A DNA stretch of 64,000 nt from Nematostella vectensis (GCF_932526225.1 NC_064047.1:11583501-11647500); one strand, 5' to 3'. Numbered from the stretch's first letter, positions 11,501-22,424 are shown. The notes: generated by a model from the letters alone, not told the origin. Program-made: numbers and translations.

Positions 11501-14046
11501 TAATGCACCTTTGGCTATAGCACCTTATTACATCTTCAGATAACATCTTAGCACATCTTTATTTCACACCTTTTAATCTTTTTTTCATTTGCTGATATAT
11601 TACCCACACCATTTACTAACCTTTTTTCTGTTGGCAGAGCTGAGATAACTGATGGCGATAAAGATCAACATTCCCAACAGGGAGATCAACTTCCGTGGCT
11701 TCTTTACTGTGTCATATGCCACCCACAGCCCTGTCAAGGTCATTGCTACAATCAGGCAAATCCTGTCAACAAAAGAGATGTAAGTAACACACGAAAGGAA
11801 TATAATACACACAGGGGCAGTATGCCTAATAGGGGGGGGGGGGGGTATTTTCGGATTGGTGGTTTCAGGCCTAAAATCTGGTGTGGATAACTGATTTACA
11901 GAAAAAAACATTCTTTAAAAAATGGATCACAGATTTATTAAAAATTTAACGTCACATTTTGCTGATTATTGACTTTAAGATATCATTTTATGATTTTCTA
12001 ACAAACGAATGTCTTCTTCTATTATGTGATGCAGATTCAGATTGAATCAAAACTTTGTGCAGATGGATTTTAGGGGGGGGGGGACAGACACTTACCATCT
12101 GAGCCACTTCCACTTCTTTTTGCTAAACTTGACAACCGGCGAACAACAAAGCGAGTAAATCCGTTTACCAAAGAGGTCACGCATAAACATGTAAACCACA
12201 AAGAACCACATCACCATGGCGATAGCAAACAGTGATTTGACGTTATCCAGACCAGTCACACAGATGCCTTAAACAAGGTAGAAAATAATAAATGAGAGTC
12301 ATTTGTAGTAGGGGTAGACTGGGGATAGGGTAGATGGAGGTCATGGATAGGGAGAGGGGGAGGAGTAGGGTTTTGTGGGCCTTATATTACCATTGAGCTC
12401 AGTTGTTCATAAAACATGCTACAGAGAAATGGAATGTACATGATTTGCCTGCTAGTCAGCTGTTAGGAAATAGTTTTGTTTTCAAATGATTGTGTGAAGG
12501 CTTGGGTTTACTGTGGCATCACAGGCAGCCCATTTCATTAAAAGTAAATTTTTACTGTACTATAAGGAGATAAAAGAGATGAAATTAGTGTTTATATGGA
12601 TTTGTATTAAGAGGGTTTCTGATAAACTCGTGAAGTTTCTTGAAAATCATAACAGAGTTCCTGAAAATAGTGATAAATTATCTCTTACACCTGCTTCAAA
12701 ATATTTTAAGTTTGGTTTTCTAGACTTGTTTGGCATGCACCCTTTGCCCCCACAGGCATCCCAATTTCATTTTAAGTAAATTTTTATGGTTATGAGATTT
12801 CTTTGACAAAATTTTAGGCTTCCAAATCAACAAATAACAACAGGACAATTTAAGTTAAGACTTATACTTATAAGAGGGAAGAAAGACTTTTCAATATATT
12901 ATTTGTTATTGAACCATCACTAATCAAACCTCAACTACTCTAATAAAATTTGCTGCACCACCAATGAGAAAGAATGGTTGCAACTCTACCCGAAAGCCAC
13001 AAAACAAAAATTATCAGATTTGTTTGCATAAAATCAATGTCGGTTCCCTGTCTATAAATACATGAAAAAGTTTGGAGAGCAGGTCCCTGTAGTTTGGTAT
13101 TATTTTGAAACTTTTATCTACTTTAGTACCCCCCTTTTACATAGCTTATCATTGCCAATACCTATGATGCTATATGCTAGGAGCACAGAAGCAATCAGTA
13201 CTGCTTTGACTTGAAAGGAATACTTCCGCCAAAACTTCCTCCATTTTCCATTTCTTTGTTTGTCATTTTCAGAAACATTATATTCTTCAATAGTGTTATC
13301 AGATGATGCAACTTGTCCATCGACATGATCACCTGATCTGTCCATGAGAGAAATTTCAATCTGCACAGAAAAAAAACATTGCTGTAGTTAAACAAAACTA
13401 AAATTGTAAAATAGCAGATAGTAGTTCAAGAAAGTAGAAAACAATACCCCTGCTATCCCTTGTGCATAAAATAAAATGTCATAAAAAAAAGTGCAGCTGT
13501 GTTTGAATAGCCTGACTTTCGTTGTGGGAAAAAGTACAGGGTTGTATATATGTTGTTTTTATTTAATGTGGAAATCCTTAGAAAAAATGACAAATATTCT
13601 AATTGAAAAAGTATAGTGTTTGTTTTATCCACTGACAGGAAACGTATCTATCAAAACCTTACACGACAGTTATATAAAAGCAAAATAAACTTAAAATCTC
13701 TGAACGTTTTACTTTTTGTCAAAGTTGAGACGAAAAACCTCATGTTTATGTATATGTGGTTATATTTAGATTGCTATTTATTAGCAATTAACATGACATC
13801 TTTTACAAAGCGAATATATCTTAGAGAGATATTGCTAATATTATAAAATTGTTAATGATTTTCTAAGTCTATTTAGTTGGTACACATTTTTCTTTCGGAG
13901 CTGTTTGGGTATTGATAATTACGAGTAGCAAGGAAATATAATAAAACATCGCATACAAAGGTCGGGACCGGTACACATGTCACCTTATGCGATAAACAGA
14001 CCAACAGCCATGACGCCCGACTTACCGATTTATTTTCTGCCATCAT
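2504..14046 (-). CDS. SLC28: Concentrative (Na+-coupled) nucleoside transporter, SLC28/CNT family, 11 exons
   Basis: Coding exons in transcript order: 14046-14026, 13360-13162, 12267-12096, 11762-11621, 10139-9945, 9001-8840, 8383-8127, 7354-7186, 4554-4375, 3916-3736, 2601-2504. All junctions are GT-AG and phases match, giving 1776 nt (591 residues plus stop), normal for the family. It starts MMAENKS. An acidic N-terminus precedes the first membrane segment (about 60-75). Family hallmarks are WRPVLWG (181-187), GSAFVFGE (225-232), the HP1 motif QTEAPL across the exon 6/7 junction (297-302), NVIEAA at the start of exon 8, FLNE (472-475) in the second substrate-binding hairpin, and IATYALCGF in exon 10. 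The tail has three N-glycosylation sequons (NST, NTT, NAT), consistent with an extracellular C-terminus. CNTs move nucleosides into cells with sodium or protons across the plasma membrane. Exons 9 and 10 each abut a minisatellite made from their own splice site, so the start of exon 9 was fixed by homology and phase, not by the acceptor alone. Confidence 0.93.
3599..3745 (-). repeat. Minisatellite of 30-35 bp carrying the donor site of SLC28 exon 10
   Basis: On the minus strand the end of exon 10 (ATGACCGCATCTATCGCAG, then GTAAGG) is followed by four further copies of the same exon end plus GT donor. The GT dinucleotides lie at 3735/3734, 3705/3704, 3670/3669, 3635/3634 and 3600/3599. Spacings are 30, 35, 35 and 35 bp. 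The linker between copies is G-rich (TAGGGAAGGGTT). The first donor keeps the family reading frame and is taken as authentic. Confidence 0.85.
4535..6970 (-). repeat. 32-bp minisatellite carrying the 3' splice site of SLC28 exon 9
   Basis: About 75 units of 32 bp. On the minus strand each unit is TGTTACAG (the last 8 nt of the intron) plus 24 nt that equal the first 24 nt of exon 9, coding TICSYVFM. The authentic exon is the leftmost unit, where the sequence continues into PLAFVMG. The core (about 5050-6420) is nearly uniform. The right part (6420-6960) holds diverged units and a duplicated block with inserted AAACATGAAAACATGAA-type segments. Because 32 is not a multiple of 3, long open frames of 32-residue period appear; these are by-products of the repeat. 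Confidence 0.92.
7404..7627. mobile_element. MITE with about 45-bp terminal inverted repeats, 3-bp TTA target duplication
   Basis: Left end TGCCTGGCGCACACATAACG continues into ACATGGGCGCGCGCACTCT. The right end is its inverse complement with small gaps. It is flanked by TTA at 7401-7403 and 7628-7630. A 3-bp TTA duplication and short length fit a PIF/Harbinger-type non-autonomous element. It lies in intron 8 of the SLC28 gene. Confidence 0.6.
7690..8126. repeat. Degenerate GTCACGCGAT-type tandem repeat next to the exon 7 donor
   Basis: Irregular repeats of (GCGTGACAG) with spacers fill the intron next to SLC28 exon 7. On the minus strand the intron opens GTGAGTCACGCGATTGCTGT, and the repeated core GTCACGCGAT is already present in that donor segment. 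Spacing is irregular (about 18-45 bp). Confidence 0.6.
9010..9840. repeat. CAT/CAC-rich microsatellite in SLC28 intron 5
   Basis: Long imperfect (CACCAT)n and (CATTATCAC)n runs with interspersed CAACAACAACATCATTAT segments, sitting just beyond the exon 6 acceptor. The His-rich and Asp/Gly-rich open frames across it are low-complexity artefacts. Confidence 0.85.
10340..11320. repeat. 25-bp minisatellite in SLC28 intron 4
   Basis: About 39 units of a 25-bp repeat with core TTTGGCTATAGCACCTTATT and a variable A/T next to the final ATACC. Diverged copies with CACACCTTAAGCTATAGCAC extend on both sides (10200-10340 and 11320-11570). Unlike the other arrays in this gene I see no match to an exon boundary. 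Confidence 0.88.
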
Positions 14047-14891
14047 ATAGGAAGTAGAAGTAGCTATTTAGATCGTGCTGGTAGAAGAGCCGATGTTCTT
14101 TTGTTTTCCTTGCTAGTAACTCGTGTAAACAAAGCTCATATTAAGTAGCAAAACCCTGTTGACTTTTGACATGGTAACATTTCTATCGTTCCAATAACAC
14201 CACAACAAATATTGGTAATTGGCACTGCAATTTATCTTGCATTAAACACAACTGCCGTCCCGCAAGGCAATTTTTTATAACCTCAAACTGTGTGCCACAC
14301 GACATAAATCATTAACTAGACACGCATTGTTTCTCCGAAAAAAGTTTAACACGAAAAGCCAGAGATTGCGTGACAAAGGGAGGGCGCATTGCGTGACAGA
14401 ATGGGGGTATTGGAGATCGAGGAAAGCTGAGAGGGGGTTTAATATGATAGAAGAAAGTCTACGAATTTGTGAAAATGATAATGAAAATAACAAATTCATT
14501 TTCGAGAAATCCTAGGTCCCCCTCGCAAGAGACAAATGGCTCCAAGGCGTCCCTACGTGCATACAAACTTCCATTCTAAGGCTAAGCCATGAGATGAGCC
14601 CCCGTATTCAATACAAATGCATGCAAGGAAGATGAAACAATCGATATTGTCCATTTGCATGCATTTGCAATGAATACGGCAGCTCATGGATAATTCGACG
14701 TGTGAACGTAGCCTAAGAACAAGGTAATTACTTATCGGGAGGGGCCGCTAAGTTGAATTTTTTCCGGTTAAAAAAATTTCGACCCTCCCCTAGATTAAAG
14801 CCTAAAAATAGTGACCCTCCCCCAAAAAGGCGACCAAAAATTAAGGGCCCTCCCCCAAAACAATTTTAGCACTATTTCAGGTTCGCAGTAC
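14047..14891. other. Presumed promoter side of the SLC28 gene and intergenic sequence
   Basis: This lies upstream of the transporter start codon (14046, minus strand). I see no clear TATA box near the start. From about 14740 there are CCCTCCCCC-rich fragments typical of dispersed repeats. No exon is supported. Confidence 0.3.
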
Positions 14892-15036
14892 TAGAGTGGT
14901 TTTCATTAACCCGTGAAACAAAGTGTAATAGTCAAAGGGTAATAGTCAGTAAAACACAAAAGAGAACAATATAATAAGATCACAATAAAGTGTTATACGC
15001 TAAAGTGTAGTTCACGGGTTAATGAAAATCACTCTA
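14892..15036. mobile_element. 145-bp MITE with about 27-bp inverted termini
   Basis: Left end TAGAGTGGTTTTCATTAACC then CGTGAA. The right end TTCACGGGTTAATGAAAATC then ACTCTA is its near-perfect inverse complement. It is bounded by TA on both sides, which suggests a Tc1/mariner-type 2-bp duplication. There is no coding capacity. Confidence 0.7.
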
Positions 15037-15724
15037 TTTCGCAAAAGGGATTGAAAAAGACTATAGGGGTACAGGATATTTCCTCTTCCTCCGAGTAGGA
15101 GATATTGAGAAAACGGGACATGCTTAGGCTTAGGGGGGGGGATTATGCCGAATTATGTGTGAGATGGGGTGGGGGACTATTACTGCGACATTCCGCAGCA
15201 TTTAATAACAATAGCATTCTTTTTCTCTTTGCTTATTTTCCATTTGTTTATTTTGCGTTCACACATTCTTAGTATAAATCAATGTAAATTACCGTCGCTT
15301 TTAGCACAGTTCACCGGTCTGAAAGAGTTCACATCATTTGTAAGTATCTCGTTCCGTTTATTTGCTAGCATTCGTAAAATTATCTGTATACGTAACGTCG
15401 CCGTACTTTGTAGAACATTCAGCCTGCTTGTGTAACTTGTTTGTATTTAGCTATTTTCCTGTTGTTTATCGCAGCAACCGTCATTATCGTCATTATCGTC
15501 ACTATCGTCACTACCGTCGTCACCGTTAGTACCGTCTTTATCGCAGATAAGTTGTTGAATAAAATCGTTCGTGTTACAGTTATGACGTGTTGGAATTTTA
15601 CTCTTCCCTGCAACGTTTACCGCCACAGGGACTAAGCAGACAGCCCATGCAAGGGGCGGCAGAGCTGGCTTTTAAACATCATCAAACTAGAAGCAGTGTC
15701 GATTTCAAGCCCATATTCAAGGGG

Positions 15725-15994
15725 TACACTCTTTTTTTAATAAGAACCTTTTTTTTTAAGAACGTCCAGCCTGAGATTTCACCCAATTTTAAGAACATGC
15801 TAAGAACATGCCGAGGCTCAGATAGCAGAAAAAAATATTTTTTAGTCCTAATTATTCATTGGGTATCATATTCTTATATACACTAAAATTGAAGAACATC
15901 GTTAAGAACATATTCAGCCTTCTAAAAAATGTCCCAAAAATAAGAACGGCCCAGCCTCAACTGAAAAGTAGACGTTCCTATAAAAAAGAGTGTA
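15725..15994. mobile_element. MITE, family shared with 44275-44555
   Basis: Left end TACACTCTTTTTTTAATAAG, right end inverse of TACACTCTTTTTTATAGGAA. Internal sequence contains AAGAACATGCTAAGAACATG and CCGAGGCTCAGATAGCAG, and later AAGAACGGCCCAGCCTCAAC. The same internal blocks occur at 44275-44555, so this is a dispersed family. Confidence 0.65.
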
Positions 15995-16174
15995 TATATA
16001 GTATTGTATAGGGGATCCGGGGACATACTCCCCCGTGAAAGGATGTTACTAAAACGAGGAACGGGGAGCGGGGAACAGGGAGCGGGGAACAGGGATCTGG
16101 GAACGAGTGGTCAGCGGTAGGGCACAGCGATGTAGCAACCTCACGTGCGTCTCTTTGGCTCTTCTCTCGTTAAA

Positions 16175-16297
16175 ATGGATGGTAAGTGAAATCTTTGACT
16201 CTGTTTCTAAGAATTATGAATAATTCATGCGCCCATTGAATCGAATCTAATACGTTTCTCTTATTTTAGATGTGATAGAGATCAAGTCAAGTGAAAG
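16175..16297 (+). CDS. Possible first two exons of an unidentified gene
   Basis: ATGGATG at 16175-16181 is followed directly by the consensus donor GTAAGTG. After an 88-nt intron ending in CTTATTTTAG, a 28-nt exon (16270-16297) runs to a second donor GTATGT. Spliced, it reads M-D-D-V-I-E-I-K-S-S-E plus a split codon. Just upstream is a G-rich segment with tandem GGGGAGCGGGGAACA copies (about 16055-16100). The phases agree (1 then 2) and both splice sites are good, but the peptide is too short to recognise and I cannot find the continuation; a transposon remnant begins about 450 bp downstream. Chance occurrence is possible. Confidence 0.3.
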
Positions 16298-16549
16298 GTA
16301 TGTTGAAAGGGATAATATGATAACAGTTTGCTTGGGTAGTTTAGTGCGAGCTAAAATCGCAATGGTTAACTTGAAAAGAGATTTATGGAAACATATTTTG
16401 AATCCGTGGATATTTTTGCAACTTTTATTGCCATGACTTCAAATTCTCATCCCATAGTGATTAAAAGCACTCTTTACAAATTTGAGGTGCTGTTTTCAGT
16501 ATTTTTATAATTATTGATGTTGAAAGCTGCTGTTTTCCTTTTACAAGTT

Positions 16550-16640
16550 CAACAATGCCTGAGCTTGAGTCCAAGTCTGAGCTTGAGTCCAAGTCTGAGC
16601 TTGAGTCCAAGTCTGAGCTTGAGTCTGAGCTTGAGCTGTA
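16550..16640. repeat. 18-bp tandem repeat
   Basis: About four copies of GAGCTTGAGTCCAAGTCT, ending in shortened units. Read on the minus strand this gives an acidic SSSDLD repeat in a short open frame with no other support. Confidence 0.75.
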
Positions 16641-16948
16641 ATAAAGTGTACAGAGGAACAAATAAGATGGGGCCAGAAAAGTAATAACATTTTGCAATAG
16701 TCTAATTTAGTAAACAGTCAACTTGATGTTAGAGGAAAGAAGGGTCATAGTCACGGAAAACAGCAATGTCCGGTAACAAGCGTACTTTGTCAAATACTTC
16801 AGTTGCATTAATCTCCCCAAGGATTCGATGGTCACTAATAATATCTTTCACCGTCCCTATATCAATTCATTTATCCTTGATAGCTGTCTCAAATGCCGAC
16901 GTCAATGCATCATTCTTCTCACCATGTTGTTCAACCTTGTCCGGTACA

Positions 16949-17666
16949 TCATTTCGTCTCGTCTTTTCCAGGCACCTCTTGTCGATTGTACAAGATATTC
17001 CGCAGTGCCTTAGATGTTTTTGCGGCGGTCTTTGATTCTTGACGGATTAGATAGAACTTTTCCGCTGTCTTCTGAAGATGGCTCATCAGATCTGCCAAAT
17101 CTTTCTTCAGGTGATCGTGTTCTTCATGTACAATAGAGACGGAATGAGGCTGCGGAATGAGGCTGCGTTCACTCTGTCAAGCTCCTTGCCCATTGATTTG
17201 TGCCAGAACGAGTTGAGTTGAAAGAGGACATATCGTTTGCGGAGAAGCTGATAAAGACGTGATCATTGTTGCCGATCCCTGTGCCTGGTAACCTGTTGTG
17301 CATGAACTTCACAAATGCCTGCAGCCATGTGGCAATGTAAGGACTGAGCACCAAATAGGCAGGTCCAAGGGAGGCCAAAGTCTTGTTTCTCAAAACAGTC
17401 ACTACCATTTGATCTTTATATTGCCTTACCTTTTGTAGCTCTCCTAATGTCATGTTGGCGAGCGGTCCAGCTCTGCAGGCATTCTTGATGCCCAATCGGG
17501 TGATTATATGGTCCCTTACGAGACAATAATCTGTCATGGTGGGCAAGTTTGGCGCATGCTTGACAACCATATGCTCACCTAGAGTGAAAACAGCCTGTCT
17601 TGTTAGCTTTGACTTGTCAAATTTCTGAACGTCTTCTGGTGTTAAAAGTTTATCCAGATCTTCCAT
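16949..17666 (-). pseudogene. Tyrosine recombinase domain remnant
   Basis: From 17666 down to 17169 the frame reads MEDLDKLLTPEDVQKF and continues into a recombinase-like core (GPLANMTLGELQK, then MVVTVLRNKTLASLGPAYLV and WLQAFVKFMHNRLPG). The C-terminal part with the expected His and the presumed catalytic Tyr (DLADLMSHLQKTAEKFY, about 17105-17050) is in another frame, followed by SKALRNIL and a TGA at 16951-16949. Tyrosine recombinases cut and rejoin DNA through a Tyr nucleophile. The frameshift near 17169 indicates a pseudogene. The family call rests on pattern recognition of the core and the H...Y block. Confidence 0.55.
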
Positions 17667-17769
17667 CAGTTTCTCCCATCTTCTCCCGGCGAGTGGCTTT
17701 TTAAAGGAGCATTGCCATTCATGAACTTGGTCGCGAACTTTCGAAGCCTCTTTTCCACCTTCTTCCTAG

Positions 17770-17920
17770 CGGAACCAGCGCGGAGCCCCATAGGTATAGA
17801 GAAATTGTACATTGTAAATTGTACTATGCGACTCAGTTTTTTTGGTCATCGCGCGGGTACCCTGTGGTGTCGCCCGTCTGCCCGCCTGCCCGTGGAGCCA
17901 GCACAATTTGCAATAACTTA
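17770..17920. repeat. Dispersed repeat, related copies at 27010 and 56185
   Basis: GCGGAGCCCCATAGGTATAG with following AT-rich and then CGCCCGTCTGCCCGCCTGCC sequence. Similar openings (GCGGAGC...CATAGTCATAG or CAGGTATAG) occur at 27010-27060 and 56185-56320. The inverse end type (CTCCGCTTTTAGGCAGTGCC) lies at 19895 and 27470. These look like members of one inverted-terminus family. Confidence 0.4.
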
Positions 17921-19704
17921 GAAAAACGCCACCTCACTGAAATCATTATACAAGCATATATTTTAGCACTATCCGAGAATGCTTCATACTTAATAAAACC
18001 CCGAAAGGTAGAGCAAAACTTACAATAATTTAGTTTTGAGTGTTTTTGTATTTACACTCACGGGAACCCTGCGTCTAATTTTTCCTCGCGGCCGACACCG
18101 GGAGTATTGTTGGTAAAGTTTTTGCATTATTTTCGTTGTGGCTAAAACCAAGAAAGAAAATCGACACATTTAAACACTTATAATAAAAAGACGTACAAAC
18201 AATGGACGGAAGGACAAACGATGTGTTTGGAAAAAGAAGGTAAGACTTTAATTTATAAACTTCGACGGAGCTATGAAAAACTCTTGTTGACATATTTCTA
18301 GCACTCAATAAGATTAACAGTTGAAGCCATATGAGAGCCTTTCCTAAATAGTAATTTAGCTAGTTTGTTTATCCATTATCCCATAAAAAGGATAGGAAGA
18401 TCATGTGGTAATTGTGCGATTGATTGTCAGTAAACAAACGTCGCATTCTTTCTAAGAAGTGAACTATAATACTCAAGCTTTACAAGGAATAACTTTTTCC
18501 CTGTAAGCTTAAATAAAGAACGATTTCTCATCTGGAAATTCCACATCACATTTAAGTTCTGTCAGCTCTTTTGTGAAAAAAATCGAGCGAGGACCGGTTT
18601 TACTTATTTTGTGAGTTCGAAGAACATTTGAAATTTAAAATGAAGTTTGGTTTAATTCTAGGAAAAAAAGGTTCATAAGGAGTTACAGGTTTTTAAAAGA
18701 TCTGCTTTACCTACACATTTCCCTTTTTGTATATGATTCTTTTTCTACAGCTTTTCCTATAAAAAAGGCCATTCAACCTCTGGCTCATCAACCCCTAAAA
18801 ACAGACTTCATAATTAAATTACTAATTTTCTATTCTTAATGTTACTTGGAATTATTTCTAGATATAAATAGTTTTTCTAATAAAAAAAATTCTTAGTTTC
18901 AATTTGCACTAATTAACTCCACAGGGGTTTGTGAGAAATCTACTTTTGAAATAGCTATTATTCGAATCTGAGATGATATTTGCAAAAATCAACAGCACTG
19001 TACTCTCATTATTAGTCAACATAATAAATGGGTGTATAGAATTTACCATTTGACCTTTCATAAAATCATTATACAGATAATTTAGCACTATTCATGGAAG
19101 TTATGTGAAATGAAAATATAGCTCCCTTTTTAAAACAAACAGCATCTTTTTGTAATGCCACACTGAGCCCTATTTTATGTTTTAGCACAAAAATAACAGA
19201 TGTACATACCCTTGACACCCTGATGCTTCAATATGGGTCCATGGACCACCTCCAGGAGGGTCAGTGTTCTTTTTACAAACTATACCCAAGACATAGTGTC
19301 AATTCAAATAGAGTAGTAGCCACAACAACACAGTGAAGAAGGTTTATAAAACTGTTTAGCCAATATTTATCATTTTTACCAAATAACTTTTATTACAATT
19401 TTTCTGAAAGAAAATTATAAAAATTTAGAAAATCTAGTAGTGCAATGTGAAAGGAAGAAAGGGAATTTGGACAGTGTAGGCAAGTATGGAGCACATTCAC
19501 TGGCAAAAGCAATATGCTTATGTATAGAAATGTGTTGTGTGCTGATATGGTTTTAAATGTTGAAGAGAATAAAAAAAACACCCATTTTGCTTTTTGCTGT
19601 AAAAAAAAACTATAATTCATTTTCAATTCTTCAATATTCTGTAACCGATGATACCTCCAAATACACCCAAACAAGGTTTTTTCCGGGTTAAACAACAACA
19701 AAAA

Positions 19705-19862
19705 ATATACCTATGCATATCCCACACTACACCTGTGCATCACGAACTCTTCTATGAACGGCTTCACTCACACATTACATATCTACATACATATATGTAT
19801 TAAGCCTAATAAGCCCCTGGCTTCGGATTTTTCCTTTCAATAAAAGATTGATTGATTGATTA
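19705..19862 (+). mobile_element. 3' tail of a retroposon ending in (ATTG)n
   Basis: A segment with CCCCTGGCTTCGGATTTTTC and TTTCAATAAAAG is followed directly by GATTGATTGATTGATT. Tetranucleotide tails after an AATAAA-like signal are typical of CR1/RTE-type LINEs and the SINEs they move. No coding sequence remains. Confidence 0.5.
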
Positions 19863-20865
19863 TTATAATATGGCTTAAATAGATTGTACGCTGGCTCCGC
19901 TTTTAGGCAGTGCCTAAATTTATATATTAATAAAGCGCAGAAATCTCTCTAATGTGCCCAAGTAGGATTTGCATGTCCCTGGCTTTTTTGTTTTCTCCAT
20001 GTTTGCCAGCCATTTATCTCGCAGATCTCTCTTGTTTAGGATGGAAGAAATATTTTGCCCAACGGGGTCGATCGATATGATGATTGTTGAAATCTGTGAG
20101 ACGTACTGTTTCGCTGTTCGCAGCTCTCTTCTTCCTCCATCTATACCAGTCCTTGAAATATTTCAGGATCCAATCGGTGAGCGAATTTCCACATTCTCCC
20201 AATTCGCCAAGTTCTTCCAATGTGTCATCTTTAATTTCATCGTCTTCGTCACTGTCGTTGTATTCATTTGGAGGTTGGTACTCATCTTCATCTGCTACTT
20301 CGAAATGATTCGAGTCTTCTTAAAAAAAAGCTACTGGTTGCTGTAGTATTTCTGGTTAGGCGTCTCCGCTCTGATCTCATTATTGCCGTCATCATTCCCT
20401 ACTTTCCTGTGATGCTCTATTCCCTTCGGTTGAATGGTTGTACAAGCGGCTTCATCCCACAATTTAGACAGTGGCTTCTATCCATGTAGACTGCCAAGTT
20501 TACGATGGCTCAGTTCCTGTCGGTAGAAGATGTTTCGTTGTTTAGCAGGAGGTGATGGAGGAATGATGTTGTCTTCACTTGCTTCTTCATGGCTTACAAA
20601 CGATTCATCTCTCTTGGGCTCGAACTTTTTACGTTGGACTGGCGAAGAAGAACTACTTCCGTCTGACGTCCATGCTGTTTGCTTTCATAGTTTAGGTTCT
20701 CCTCTTGACCTTTCCATGATAGATTCTGCTCTATCAAACTTTTTCTTTCTCTTTTTTTTTTAGCATTGCTTCTTTTTCTTCAGACGATGTTGAGCTCTGG
20801 TCATCATCTATTTGAATCTTGACATCGGCGTTTTGTCGCGGTTAGCATGCGCATTATCCTCTGGG

Positions 20866-21144
20866 TCACTTGTATAGACGCCGAGAATATATCAATGGAT
20901 CGTCTTTAGTGCCTTCAAGCTCTAAAAACCTTTCGTCTCTTAAATATGCCTTGTACCGAGGGTCCTCCATAGACAGCTTATGCTTTACGCCAGTCAGATG
21001 GTGACGTATTTTACGAAAGATCTTGTTACAGCCAGGGCAGGGGCATTCACGGCGCTTAAATTCCCTCTTCTTCTTGACTGATCCACCTTCTTTTTCTTGT
21101 GGAGCTGGTTGACACATAGCAGTCTCAATTTGTTCCTCGCTCAT
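20866..21144 (-). pseudogene. Cys/His-rich N-terminal segment of the Crypton-like element
   Basis: A 92-codon segment starting MSEEQIETAMCQPAPQEKEG with a lysine/arginine-rich part and a finger-like motif CPCPGCNKIFRKIRHHL followed by KHKLSMEDPRYKAYLRDERF. The CxxxxC...HHL...H pattern suggests a zinc-binding DNA-recognition module. It lies just downstream of a second such segment on the same strand and upstream of the recombinase remnant, so I read it as part of that element. It ends at a stop within the expected protein. Confidence 0.4.
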
Positions 21145-21174
21145 TCCATGCGCTTTTCTAAGATGATGTGCATG

Positions 21175-21387
21175 TCAGCTGACATGCACATCATCTTGCA
21201 ATCTTTCACTGGACATAGGACCTTGTTTGTTTGGCTCGCAGACTAAACACTGACATGGCTTCCAGCGCTTTCTCATGCTCTTTCGAAGGTGACGCGGTAT
21301 ATGCGTGACTGATTTCTTACACTCAGGGCAAATATGCTTCTTTCGTTCGTACTTGCGCTTCTTCTTGTTGACACCAGAGTCTGTCAT
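21175..21387 (-). pseudogene. First Cys/His-rich segment of the Crypton-like element
   Basis: A 70-codon segment beginning MTDSGVNKKKRKYERKKHIC with the pattern CPECKKSVTHIPRHLRKSM and a second Cys pair CQCLVC. The ECxxxVxxxxRHL motif is common in zinc-finger N-termini of tyrosine-recombinase elements of marine invertebrates (family knowledge). A short palindrome (GATGTGCATGTCAGCTGACATGCACATC region, about 21165-21192) separates it from the next segment. Confidence 0.4.
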
Positions 21388-21390
21388 CTA

Positions 21391-22313
21391 ATGTTTTAAA
21401 AGAAAACTGCACCGTTATTAATACATTTCAACACATTCTGGCACATTTTCGTAATATTTTTTTCTCACTGTACGTACATGCGAGAGAGAACACAAAAATA
21501 TCTCGCCAATAATAAATTCTGCCTGGAATGAAATGCATCCTAAAGAAATCACTTTTCTCTCCATAATCATAATCTTTTAGTAGTTCGGGCTTGAGAGAAG
21601 TGACGTTTAATTTGGGCTCCCTGTGAATTTGCGGGAAAGAGTATCACACGCGTTCCACAATGTTTATTTCTTTCCTGGGTGAAAGTCAGGTTCTGAATGT
21701 AAAACAATTTGTAAATGCATGAAATGGCTATCGAAAGCTGGAGATAAAAAATCTAAAAAGGTTCTTTGTCAGGGATTTCTTAACTGAAGTGTGATCTCTG
21801 CGAAAACATGTGCCGTGAAGAATCTACTTTCCTTTTACCAACGTAAGAAATTCTTTCTTCTTATGCTTTTGATACTAAAGTAAACATTTTTATTGAACAC
21901 TTCCATGTGGATTGAATGATGCTTTCGGATGTGAGAAATAATATAAAGATTACCAACCTTTGATTCTCAATCCTTCCACTCATCGGAGAAAGGTTGAACT
22001 GATGTTGTCCTATACCCTTATTCAGGTTCCCAATGCCAAGCATGTCGGATATCAAAATCTCTAATTTATTATCCTATCAAGCGTCTAATTTATTATCCTA
22101 TCAACTTTTACTTAGGCAAATTAGACCAACTGTGTTTATTTTCAAAAATATACTTTACAATATGGCTAACACAGTTTAAGGGCACATGCGCACAATCTAC
22201 TGCTGCATCAAAAAAATTATGGTGCTCAATCACTCACAAATACCGTTGTCTAAATAAAATTTAAAAGAATCAAAAAGCCCAAACTGTCGTGATCTCGTAC
22301 CAGAACAATGAAT
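21391..22313. other. Non-coding AT-rich stretch
   Basis: I see no exon here. A short direct repeat of TCTAATTTATTATCCTATCA occurs twice near 22055-22105. Confidence 0.35.
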
Positions 22314-22424
22314 ACAATACACCAAAAACTGGAATTCGACTCTGCCAAATTTTCGTCTTTAATAAGACTTCTTCAGGGCAGACTTCACTGAGTCAGAGTC
22401 GAATTCCAGTTTTTGGTGTATTGT
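22314..22424 (-). ncRNA. Hairpin with hammerhead-ribozyme-like core
   Basis: Perfect 31-bp inverted repeats (22314-22344 and 22394-22424) enclose 49 nt. On the minus strand the loop contains CTGAAGA (22376-22370), a helix-II-like AGTCTT...AAAGAC, and GAAA (22354-22351). That order, CUGANGA, helix II, GAAA, is the hammerhead core. A GUC follows (22400-22398 region, in AGAGTC) before the closing arm. Helix III is weak, so self-cleavage is uncertain. Penelope-like retroelements and retrozymes are known carriers of such motifs. Confidence 0.4.

Larger units (their letters stand above)
16740..21390 (-). mobile_element. Decayed tyrosine-recombinase DNA transposon (Crypton-like)
   Basis: The minus strand holds, in order, two Cys/His-rich segments (21387-21175 and 21144-20866), a charged middle region (about 20220-20014), and a tyrosine-recombinase segment with its C-terminal block (17666-16949). 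This order is typical of Crypton-type elements and related YR genes of invertebrates. Stops and frame breaks separate the pieces, so it is probably inactive. I did not find clear element ends. AT-rich spacers of 2.5 kb between the middle and recombinase parts may be introns or insertions; one of them contains a LINE/SINE tail near 19850. Confidence 0.55.
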
